From a virus, in the IMG/VR virus record IMGVR_UViG_3300008108_003759, positions 1 through 34,594 of that record: a stretch of 34,594 nucleotides of DNA, one strand, 5' to 3'. Below the pieces are notes generated by a model. It saw only the letters and a program-made list of their open reading frames with translations. It was not told where the DNA came from and made no database searches. Of the stretch, positions 15,106 through 21,937 are shown in pieces (positions within the stretch are counted from its first letter, which is position 1; the number at the start of each line of letters is the position of its first letter). The translations under genes and the position numbers were made by a program.

Positions 15106-15432
15106 TTATACTCGAAAACTTTCGCCGCAGCCGCAACGATCTTTTTCGTTTGGGTTAACAAAATCAAAACCTTCGTTAAGGCCTTGTTTTTTCCAATCCA
15201 TTGTTAAACCATTAAGATAGGGCAAGTCTCTACCATTTACCCAAATTTTAACACCGTAACTATCGTAACTCATCCAATCTCTAGTTACCGGTGGGCTGTC
15301 TACATATTCTAATTTGTAAGCCATTCCGCTACAACCAGTAGTTTTAACACCAATAGTAATGCCGTAGCCTTGGCCTCTTTTTTCTAAATGTGATAACACT
15401 TTTTTTGCGGCTTGTTCAGTTAGTGATACCAT
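15106..15432 (-). CDS. iscA: A-type Fe-S carrier, IscA-like
   Basis: A 108-residue A-type carrier (IscA/ErpA/SufA family). The three cluster-binding cysteines are present: Cys34 in TTGCSGMAYKLEY, and Cys100 and Cys102 in CGCGESF. Length matches Escherichia coli IscA (107). It passes Fe-S clusters or iron from the scaffold to target enzymes. ATG at 15432 lies inside the 3' end of iscU, with a 17-base overlap, so the two are translationally coupled. IscA versus ErpA cannot be separated by eye. Confidence 0.9.
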   Translation of the reverse strand: MVSLTEQAAKKVLSHLEKRGQGYGITIGVKTTGCSGMAYKLEYVDSPPVTRDWMSYDSYGVKIWVNGRDLPYLNGLTMDWKKQGLNEGFDFVNPNEKDRCGCGESFRV

Positions 15433-15805
15433 GTTTTTCTTTGTAGTCAATTACCGCCGCCTTAATTGCATCTTCTGCTAAGATAGAACAATGTATTTTA
15501 ACCGGAGGGAGTGCAAGCTCTGTTGCAATCTCACTATTCTTGATCTGTCCTGCTTGGTCAAGTGTTTTGCCCTTAAGCCATTCAGTGACCAGTGAACTAG
15601 ACGCAATAGCACTTCCGCAACCATAAGTCTTAAACTTAGCATCTTCGATAATTCCATTTTCGCCTACTTTGATTTGCAACTTCATTACGTCGCCACAGGC
15701 AGGTGCTCCCACCATGCCTGTGCCAACATCAGTATCATTCTTATCAAAGCTACCTACGTTACGAGGATTCTCATAGTGATCAATAACTTTGTCTGAATAT
15801 GCCAT
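15416..15805 (-). CDS. iscU: IscU Fe-S cluster scaffold
   Basis: A 129-residue IscU, complete. Ligand residues: Cys37 and Asp39 (GAPACGD), Cys63 (YGCGSAIASSS), His105 and Cys106 (IHCSILAEDA). The LPPVK motif (99-103), bound by the Hsp70 partner HscA in bacteria, is intact. It builds [2Fe-2S] clusters with a cysteine desulfurase, absent here and so supplied by the host. No HscA or HscB is seen, but the phage encodes DnaK. Downstream iscA overlaps. iscU genes are known from some marine phages. Confidence 0.95.
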   Translation of the reverse strand: MAYSDKVIDHYENPRNVGSFDKNDTDVGTGMVGAPACGDVMKLQIKVGENGIIEDAKFKTYGCGSAIASSSLVTEWLKGKTLDQAGQIKNSEIATELALPPVKIHCSILAEDAIKAAVIDYKEKHGITN

Positions 15806-15807
15806 AA

Positions 15808-15924
15808 TTAACCCTTTTTAAACATTCCTAGTACTTTAGCCTGAATTGTTTTTGCAAACTCAGGTTGTGGAAAGTTCCAACCTACAAATGCGCCAAGGGC
15901 GAACCAAAATAATGTTTCTAACAT
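15808..15924 (-). CDS. Small membrane peptide, 38 residues
   Basis: A 38-residue reading frame with a hydrophobic N-terminal segment (ETLFWFALGAFVGWNF) followed by PQPEFAKTIQAKVLGMFKKG. It is supported by an excellent GGAGGAACG ribosome-binding site, a late-type promoter box 28-35 nt upstream, and a stop only 2 bases before iscU, so it opens that operon. Similar tiny single-pass peptides occur in marine T4-like phages, as I recall. Function unknown. Confidence 0.7.
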   Translation of the reverse strand: MLETLFWFALGAFVGWNFPQPEFAKTIQAKVLGMFKKG

Positions 15925-15951
15925 AATCGTTCCTCCAAATGTGAACAACTA

Positions 15952-15959
15952 TATTTATT
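15952..15959 (-). promoter_or_regulatory. Late-type promoter box (AATAAATA)
   Basis: AATAAATATAG in front of the 38-residue peptide, iscU and iscA. Suggests the Fe-S genes are transcribed in the late phase. Confidence 0.55.
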
Positions 15960-15960
15960 G

Positions 15961-16161
15961 TTACTTTCCAGAAGACTCTTTACGAGCGTTTTTAACTGCG
16001 GTTACGTCATTACGAACTTCTTTGCAGAGTTTTGCCAACTCTTGTAAGTGCTTACGGACACGGGTTCCTGCTGCGCCAACTTCTTTATCATAAAACTTTT
16101 CAAAATCGCCTTCCATTGCTTCAACTAGAGCAGTGAATTCTTGATGTCTATTTTGTGCCAT
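15961..16161 (-). CDS. Histone H1-like (Hc1-type) small protein
   Basis: A 66-residue helical, basic protein. The stretch ALVEAMEGDFEKFYDKEVG then AAGTRVRKHLQELAKL resembles the Hc1-like histone H1 family found in some bacteria and phages, which bind DNA and condense it. It lacks the long Lys/Ala tail of chlamydial Hc1 and ends KNARKESSGK. Start confirmed by AAGGAG. A TTGACA promoter lies upstream. DNA-binding is family inference. Confidence 0.65.
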   Translation of the reverse strand: MAQNRHQEFTALVEAMEGDFEKFYDKEVGAAGTRVRKHLQELAKLCKEVRNDVTAVKNARKESSGK

Positions 16162-16200
16162 TTTGTTCTCCTTTAATGGTGAGTATGTAACTCCTGCTAT

Positions 16201-16230
16201 AATTTAGCAGACTGTACTACTTAGTGTCAA
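16201..16230 (-). promoter_or_regulatory. Likely sigma70 promoter
   Basis: TTGACA (16225-16230), 18-nt spacer, TAAATT (16201-16206), reading into the H1-like gene. Perfect -35, weak -10. Confidence 0.5.
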
Positions 16231-16244
16231 ACTTTTTGGTGGGG

Positions 16245-16499
16245 TTATTTCCCGGCAAATACGTTAGTACTGCCTGAGGTTATGAGGCCGCCATCGCTCA
16301 TACCATCGGTTTCTCTGCCAATACCTTTATCATTGACAAAAACCGTTTGGGATCCAGCTATTACAAGTACGCCAGATGAATTTGTACTGGTTTCAAATAC
16401 TACGTCTGTATCGTTAACCGACACATTAGTTGATCCAGTTTTAAATATTTTATTGCTACCAATATCTTTGCCAACTCTTGCTACGCTGTCTTTACTCAT
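16245..16499 (-). CDS. PAAR-repeat spike tip protein (T4 gp5.4-like)
   Basis: An 84-residue PAAR protein. It begins MSKDSVARVGKDIGSNKIF, has repeated strands with SGVLVIAGSQTVFVNDKGIGRETD (the PAAR-type SxTVFVNxK motif) and ends DGGLITSGSTNVFAGK. PAAR proteins form the sharp cone on the tail spike that first pierces the outer membrane; T4 gp5.4 is 97 residues. Start at 16499 is 2 bases after the stop of the neighbouring gene. The His residues that usually hold zinc are not evident. Confidence 0.85.
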   Translation of the reverse strand: MSKDSVARVGKDIGSNKIFKTGSTNVSVNDTDVVFETSTNSSGVLVIAGSQTVFVNDKGIGRETDGMSDGGLITSGSTNVFAGK

Positions 16500-16500
16500 A

Positions 16501-17226
16501 TTAGCCTTGATCAATGTCAATTGGAACTTGGATAGTTGGGCGTCCTGAAGTTGCTCCGCGTTTAACGGCATTAGTTTGAACAGCTTTCTTTCTAGCTGTT
16601 GTAATTTTTGGAAATAAAGCGTTAAACTTTTGCTTTGCTGTATTCCAAAGCCCCGAGATACCTGTGGCATCTAATGCTTCTTCAATAAGATTAGTTCCTA
16701 CATCAGTAACCAGATCTCCTACATAGGCCAACCCGTCTTGAGTTAGTCCTGCCACTTTACTTTGTAACTGTAAATCACCAATGTCTTTAGCTGTTCCTGT
16801 AACACGCTGGGAAATATCGCCAGGTGTTACTGTAGTTGGAGGCAACCCTGCTCTTGCGAGAGCATCCTGCGACTGTGTCTGTTGAAATAGATTAGCTTTT
16901 GACTGATCTAAATATGCTAGTTGAGCTGTGGTTACTCCAGTTCCTATGTTTGTAGAAACTCTGGTCATTGATCTTACTAATAATTCTATATTCCTGTTAA
17001 TTTCTTGTTGCTGTGTAATAACATCTGTCATCATATTTGCCATGTCGTTTGTGGCTTCTGCAATAGTAGCTAGGTTAGATGCTGGAGTTCCTGGAATATT
17101 AGCGGCAAGTGCAGTGAATTCAGACATGGCCTCTGTAAGAGCTGCGATGGCTGCAACTGCGATGGTATCATCTACTACAACTGTACCACCTGTAGAAAGA
17201 GTCGCTGTTAATAAAACTCCTGGCAT
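16501..17226 (-). CDS. Probable baseplate or tail protein
   Basis: A 241-residue Ala/Thr-rich protein with a long helical region (about 20-110, with NDMANMMTDVITQQQEINRN) and a basic C-terminal part (ITTARKKAVQTNAVKRG). No recognised domain. Located right before the PAAR spike gene, and led by a perfect late promoter box, so a virion role near the spike is inferred. Confidence 0.6.
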   Translation of the reverse strand: MPGVLLTATLSTGGTVVVDDTIAVAAIAALTEAMSEFTALAANIPGTPASNLATIAEATNDMANMMTDVITQQQEINRNIELLVRSMTRVSTNIGTGVTTAQLAYLDQSKANLFQQTQSQDALARAGLPPTTVTPGDISQRVTGTAKDIGDLQLQSKVAGLTQDGLAYVGDLVTDVGTNLIEEALDATGISGLWNTAKQKFNALFPKITTARKKAVQTNAVKRGATSGRPTIQVPIDIDQG

Positions 17227-17245
17227 ATAATTCTCCTATTTTAGG

Positions 17246-17253
17246 TATTTATA
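17246..17253 (-). promoter_or_regulatory. Late promoter box (TATAAATA, perfect T4 consensus)
   Basis: TATAAATACC 20 nt upstream of the ATG at 17226. Overlaps the end of the Sm-like gene. Confidence 0.7.
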
Positions 17254-17539
17254 CTAGTTTTATACCTGATGTAGATTCTATAAATTGATCTGCAAATTGC
17301 TTGTCTGTTGCTTCGGCAACTGTAACTGTAATTTTTAAAAGTTTTACTTCTTTGTCTGGATGTACTGTAAACAAGTAAGGCATTAGTCCTGGACCTTTTG
17401 CACCCATGCCAATAACCATAGGTTTACTTAGTTTATAATAAGTTGCTGTTTCTTCTGTAAGTTTAGCAACAATTTCTTCACCGCTTGTAAGTTTAAGTGT
17501 AATTACTTCGCCTACTGATACGCCTTTATCTATTAACAT
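17249..17539 (-). CDS. Sm/Hfq-like fold candidate
   Basis: A 96-residue protein of conserved phage type. The first half, VGEVITLKLTSGEEIVAKL then EETATYYKLSKP, has the strand pattern of an Sm1 motif, in which a strongly bent strand with a central G-E/D is followed by an alternating strand. A second part, LMPYLFTVHPDKEVKLLKI, would be the Sm2-like end. Viral Sm-like proteins may bind RNA. Length and motif are suggestive only; a structure prediction would decide. Confidence 0.5.
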   Translation of the reverse strand: MLIDKGVSVGEVITLKLTSGEEIVAKLTEETATYYKLSKPMVIGMGAKGPGLMPYLFTVHPDKEVKLLKITVTVAEATDKQFADQFIESTSGIKLV

Positions 17540-17548
17540 AGTTTTCCT

Positions 17549-17785
17549 TTATAGTGTGTTCCAGAAGTCTTCAGATTGTGTAGATAATGCTTGAAAGCCG
17601 CCTGGAATAAGTGTGTTATCTTTAAAAATTTGTGGAACGGATTTTAAACCTTGTCCAATTAAAAAATCTCTTTCAGTCTCATTTTCTTCAATGTTGACAG
17701 AAATATACATTTTTCCTTTGCTTTCTAAAAGAGCTTTGGCTCTATCGCAAAATGGGCAATTATTTTTTGTGTAAACTTTAATCAT
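17549..17785 (-). CDS. grx: Glutaredoxin, dithiol
   Basis: A 78-residue glutaredoxin. Active site NNCPFCDRAK (Cys10, Cys13), the cis-proline strand SVPQIF, and the glutathione-binding end IPGGFQAL are all present. It reduces disulfides with glutathione and is the electron donor for class I ribonucleotide reductase, whose genes lie directly upstream in the same direction. T4 encodes a comparable NrdC. A TATAAT box overlaps the stop of nrdB. Confidence 0.93.
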   Translation of the reverse strand: MIKVYTKNNCPFCDRAKALLESKGKMYISVNIEENETERDFLIGQGLKSVPQIFKDNTLIPGGFQALSTQSEDFWNTL

Positions 17786-17803
17786 AGTGTTTCCTAAAAG
17801 TTA

Positions 17804-17833
17804 ATTATAATACAGGTAGTTCGTCATAATCAA
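17804..17833 (-). promoter_or_regulatory. Possible sigma70 promoter for glutaredoxin
   Basis: TTGATT (17828-17833), 18-nt spacer, TATAAT (17804-17809), embedded in the last codons of nrdB. Would start near 17797 with a very short leader. Confidence 0.4.
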
Positions 17834-18905
17834 TCGCATCGGACATCACGCCAATTACATAATTGGTGCTTTCACTTTCCTGTAATGCTGTTTGTTTTTT
17901 ACTTGTATCGCTGTGTTTGTTAAACCAAGGAATAGGAGTTGACTTTGGAGCAGGATGCTGATATTTTATACCAATATCTTTTAATGCACCAAACGCTGTA
18001 TAGTCAACAAAGTCTTTAAGAATATTTGCGTTAAGTCCAATCACAGGACCTTTAATAAACAAATAGTCGGCCCACTCCTTTTCTTCACGTATAACATCCA
18101 TATATAGTTGATACACCTCTGCCTCACACTCTTGTTTGGCTTCTGCAAATCGAGCATCTTCCTTGCATACTTGATTAATTAAGAAAGCGGTCCACCCTTT
18201 GTGTAGCAATTCGTCTTGTAGAATCAAACTGATAATGTTGCCATTACCAATAAAGATCTTGTTCTCTACCATTGCTAGACTTGTGGCAAATGATACCATA
18301 AAGCGGAACGCTTCTAAGGCATAGCTAGCGTTCAAGGCCAACCAAATTGCTTTGATATGTGTCTTTTCGTTAATCTTCTCGCCTGCTTCTTTACGGCAGT
18401 TGATAACATGCAAGTCGTCATAATATTTTCCTACACTACTTGCCATGTCTACAATTTCTTTAGTGTCGTGGATAGTGTTAAACACTTCCTTAGGCACGTT
18501 GTAGATGTTACGGATGATGTGACTATAACTACGGCTGTGAATATTTGTTTCAAAGAATGTCCAGTTATAGACCAGTGCTTCTAATTCTGGAAGGCTTACG
18601 ACCGGAGTAAAGATTTGACTTGGGCCGCGGCCTTGCAGACTGTCAAGAGCAGTTTGCCTAAGCAGGTTGCTAGTGAAGATATGTTTAACTGCATCTGATG
18701 CATCCTTAAAATCATTTGCATCTTTTGCTAGGCTAATTTCTTCTGGCACCCAAAAGAAACCACGTGCTGTAGTTTCAAAGTCTGCAATTTTGTTATACTT
18801 TACTTCTTCAAAACGTTGAATAGTAACTGGCCCGGCTGGATCTAAGAACATTTTACGGTGAAGGTAGTCTGTCTTTGTGTTTAAATTATATTGTTGTTTG
18901 CTCAT
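17805..18905 (-). CDS. nrdB: Ribonucleotide reductase class I small subunit, NrdB
   Basis: A 366-residue diiron/tyrosyl-radical subunit. Metal ligands and radical: Asp88 (LDSLQGRGPS), Glu119 and His123 (FFETNIHSRSYSH), radical Tyr127, LEAFRFMVSF (Glu), and LQDELLH (Glu, His). Compared with Escherichia coli NrdB the ExxH spacing has one extra residue (ETNIH); I recall the same form in marine proteobacterial and phage NrdB, so it is not a defect. The C-terminal tail ending IDYDELPVL would dock on NrdA. It overlaps the aldolase gene by 4 bases. Intact although its partner nrdA is broken. Confidence 0.95.
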   Translation of the reverse strand: MSKQQYNLNTKTDYLHRKMFLDPAGPVTIQRFEEVKYNKIADFETTARGFFWVPEEISLAKDANDFKDASDAVKHIFTSNLLRQTALDSLQGRGPSQIFTPVVSLPELEALVYNWTFFETNIHSRSYSHIIRNIYNVPKEVFNTIHDTKEIVDMASSVGKYYDDLHVINCRKEAGEKINEKTHIKAIWLALNASYALEAFRFMVSFATSLAMVENKIFIGNGNIISLILQDELLHKGWTAFLINQVCKEDARFAEAKQECEAEVYQLYMDVIREEKEWADYLFIKGPVIGLNANILKDFVDYTAFGALKDIGIKYQHPAPKSTPIPWFNKHSDTSKKQTALQESESTNYVIGVMSDAIDYDELPVL

Positions 18906-19423
18906 TTATGTTTTCCTGATGCAAGTACTATCTTGCAAATATGTTCTAGTCTTTCTATGTGTTCATATGCTCGCCATGGTGTGCTATCAATAGCAACTAC
19001 TCCGTGACCTTTAATACCTACAATATCGTAAGAAATATTACCATCTTTATCCAACTTTAAATTACGATGGCAAGCATCGCCTAATTCTTGACTGATCGGC
19101 GGAACATCTCCTACATTTGGTGCTACTCGCGTATATCTGCTAAGTTCTGGAAAGTCATTTACAATAGTGCTTAAATCAATTCCGGCATGCATGGCGGCAA
19201 CACAGTAGGTAGGATGAACGTGTACTACAACACGGACATCGTCTTTGTGCTGACCCAGTTCTTTTTGCAGACCAAAGTGTAAAGGCATCTCGCCGCTAGG
19301 TTCAAGATTTCCACTAAGGTCAGTTTGTTCAATAACTTCCCAGTTATAGTTAAAAACACCAGTGCCTACCCCACTGTTGATTGTACGCCAGATTTTAATT
19401 TTTTTAAACATCTCTGGCTGCAT
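18902..19423 (-). CDS. Class II aldolase/adducin-family protein
   Basis: A 173-residue member of the zinc class II aldolase family (FucA, AraD, adducin). Metal-binding pattern is complete: Glu in PSGEMPLH, His-x-His in VVHVHPTYC, and His in GIKGHGVVAI. FucA is about 215 residues; the N-terminal substrate-loop part is short here. These enzymes cleave or epimerise sugar phosphates; the substrate cannot be read. It sits between nrdA and nrdB in one operon, an odd place for a sugar enzyme. ATGs at 19423 and 19411 and a TTG at 19438 are all possible starts; no strong Shine-Dalgarno decides. Confidence 0.75.
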   Translation of the reverse strand: MQPEMFKKIKIWRTINSGVGTGVFNYNWEVIEQTDLSGNLEPSGEMPLHFGLQKELGQHKDDVRVVVHVHPTYCVAAMHAGIDLSTIVNDFPELSRYTRVAPNVGDVPPISQELGDACHRNLKLDKDGNISYDIVGIKGHGVVAIDSTPWRAYEHIERLEHICKIVLASGKHK

Positions 19424-19448
19424 GTTATATCGCAACAAGTTTCTAACA

Positions 19449-21714
19449 TTATAATTTACAAGCCTCGCAATCTTCTTCTAACAGTTCTACACTAACCTGA
19501 TGTCCGTTCATTCCAGCAACATGATATCCATTAACTTCTTGTGCTACTTCAATTGCTTTACTTCCTGCTTTGTTGATTAAACTATAGTAAAATGTTTTAA
19601 TTCCCCATAACTGTGCCTGCATTAAATTTTTTACAATTAATGTTGTAGGCACTTTACGTTCTGGAAAGTGTGCTGGATTGTAGAATGTATTTGTACTAAT
19701 ACTTTGGTCAACGTAAGCCGCAAGCACAGCCGCAGTCTTCAAATAACCATCACAGTCTTTCTGTTCCCACATTAGTTGATACTTGTTCTTTAACTTATGG
19801 TATTCTGGAACTACTTGTGTAAATGATCCTGCTTTTGATTCTTTAGTTGAAATTAAACTCATTGGCATTTCAATGCCATTTGTACTATTAATAACAACAC
19901 TACTAGACTCAACTGGAGCAATAGCCATAAGAGTAGCATTTCGTACACCATGTTCTTTCATCTCCTTACGTAAAGGTTCCCAATCTAGTTCTGGGGTAAA
20001 GTCTGCTAATTCATTTACACCTTTAGCACGTAGTTCCCAAGGGAATGTTCCTTGCCCGTAACGTGTCTTATCGCTATGTGTACAAGCGCCGCGTTCTTTA
20101 GCCAACTCAACAGTAGCTTCTGTTAGATAATATGCTTGATGCTCCATCCAAGATTTAACATCTTGTAGTGCATCCTTCTCGCCGTATTTAAGACTACGCT
20201 TGGCATGCCAGTAGGCTAGATTAGTAACACCAATCCCTAATGGTTGAATCTCGTCATTGCTAAGTTTACTTTGAATACTTAAGAAGTCTTGATAATCAAG
20301 AATATTACATAAAGAACGCTGAAGTATGCGGCAAGCACGACGCATGTCTTCTGGATTGCGGAAAGCTCCCCAGTTGATACTACCAAGTGTACACAAAGCA
20401 ATACGGCCGCTATCGTCATCGAGACGCTTAAAAGATTTAGTAGGTAATAAAATTTCACAGCAAAGGTTACTCTGGTAAATTGTGTGATACTCAGGATCAA
20501 AAGGCCCCTGGTTCATGACATTGTCAATAAACACTAGATAGATACGTCCTGTATCAGTACGTTCTTTCAATATGCCCGACTTGAATACTTCTTCAGCGGA
20601 CATTGTCTTCTTGCGTAGGTCTTTACGCTTTTCGTATTTTACATACAGCTCTTCGAATAAGGAAGTATTTTTATAGAAGGCTTCATACAAGTCTGGGACT
20701 TCGTTAGGATCAAAGAATGTTATGTCTTCCTTGTTCTTGAAACGTCTCCAAAAGAATGCGGAGAGTACGACTCCATAGTCCATGTGGCGGACTCGTGTTT
20801 CCTCTGTTCCTTGATTATTCTTGAGAACAATAAGGTCATCAAACTGATGATGCCAAATAGGATAAAACACAGTAGCACTAGCATTACGAATGCCTCCTTG
20901 ACTACAACTACGTAAATCGCCAAACCATTTTTTCAGGAATGGTATCATGCCGGTGTGCATGATCTCACCACCTCTGATGGGACTACCTAACGGACGAAGA
21001 CGTCCAATCTCTAGACCAATGCCAGCTCGCTTGCTGTTTAGTAGGAGTGCCGAGCCCAGCCAGCACAGGTGTAGCAAGAGTAAACAAACCATCGGATGCT
21101 GCTGCATAGTATTCTTTAATGTAACGCATCCTTGCGCTATTCGGCTCTTCCTTATGGAACACAGTTGCAGCCGCAACCATGTATCTAATCTGTGGAGTTT
21201 CATATATTTCCTTAGTAGCTCTGTTGCGTACCAAGTACTTCTCAATCAACTGCTCAATAGCCGCATAAGAGTATTGCTCGTCTTTTTCATGATCCAGCAT
21301 GTCATTCATTCGGTTCCAATCTTCTTCACTGTACCACTCAAGAAGTTCTTTGGCGTACAAGCCTGTTGCAACATTTTTTTTCACAATGTTGTATAAGTTT
21401 GGAACTTTATAGTCGCCGTATACATCTTTACGTAACATACTAAGTCGTTGCTTACCTGCTACATATTGATAGTTTACATGGCCCACGTCTGGATTGTGTT
21501 CAACATCGATTAAATCAACAATAGCACGTAATGTAATTTCATCAATTTCTTGTGTAGTGATGCCGTCATAGAAATGAGGCTGACTTTTGATTTCTATCAT
21601 GGACTGGCTAACATCAGCTATTCCACTACAAACTTTTGCTATCTGAGCTTGCCACTTTTCTACTGCTAATGGCTCTTTGTTTCCGGATCTTTTAATTACT
21701 GTTATTTTGTTCAT
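19449..21714 (-). pseudogene. nrdA: Ribonucleotide reductase large subunit NrdA, broken by a frameshifting deletion
   Basis: Two frames together give one NrdA. The first (21714 to about 21045) carries the ATP cone (TVIKRSGNKEP, HFYDGITTQEI) and the N-terminal domain up to ATPVLAGLGTPTKQ. The second resumes at KRAGIGLEIGRLRPLGSPIRGG and runs to 19449, with the SNLCCEI centre (Asn, Cys439 and Glu equivalents), IALCTLGS (Cys462 equivalent) and the redox tail CEACKL. Between them about 27 residues, including the Escherichia coli Cys225 equivalent, are missing, and the frame shifts (about 83 bases lost). Without Cys225 the enzyme should not reduce ribonucleotides. Either a true null, a minority variant, or an assembly error; neighbouring nrdB and grx are intact. 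Confidence 0.85.
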
Positions 21715-21765
21715 CTGTCTTTCGCTCTTATTGTTGAAATGGTTTATACTTTTTGTTTTAGAGAG

Positions 21766-21773
21766 TATTTAGT
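21766..21773 (-). promoter_or_regulatory. Late-like box (ACTAAATA) before nrdA
   Basis: ACTAAATACTC about 52 nt upstream of the nrdA start at 21714, downstream of the terminator at 21785. The same ACTAAATAC stands before the gene at 29739. Confidence 0.35.
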
Positions 21774-21784
21774 GGTCAATTGAA

Positions 21785-21839
21785 AAATAAAAAAGCCTTG
21801 TGACAATCAACGTTTATGCGTTGATTTGTTAAGGCTTTT
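21785..21839 (-). terminator. Rho-independent terminator
   Basis: Outer stem AAAAGCCTT/AAGGCTTTT (21831-21839 with 21791-21799), inner stem ATCAACG/CGTTGAT, then TTTTTTATTTTT. It follows the tail-fibre gene but also lies downstream of a promoter at 21885-21913, so it may end a short RNA or attenuate nrd expression. Confidence 0.8.
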
Positions 21840-21884
21840 GGAAAAAAATTTTTGGCCACTGACCTTATCACAATAATATATCAA

Positions 21885-21913
21885 ATAATATACGTATTTT
21901 TTGTATAGGTCAA
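21885..21913 (-). promoter_or_regulatory. Sigma70 promoter upstream of the nrdA leader
   Basis: TTGACC (21908-21913), 17-nt spacer, TATTAT (21885-21890). Transcription would start near 21878 and meet the terminator at 21839-21785 before nrdA. Confidence 0.6.
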
Positions 21914-21937
21914 GAGGGATTGGTATTTTTGTTTAAA

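Noticed and set aside
18520-18570. Extra residue in the NrdB ETNIH motif as a defect
   Set aside because: Same spacing is, as I recall, normal in marine proteobacterial and phage NrdB; all ligands and the tyrosine are present.
20279-20923. Hydrophobic minus-strand frames inside nrdA that look like membrane proteins
   Set aside because: They are out-of-frame readings of conserved NrdA sequence.
20983-21245. Split NrdA by a homing endonuclease or intein, as in phage Aeh1
   Set aside because: No inserted gene is present, and the missing segment is deleted rather than separated, so a functional split is unlikely.
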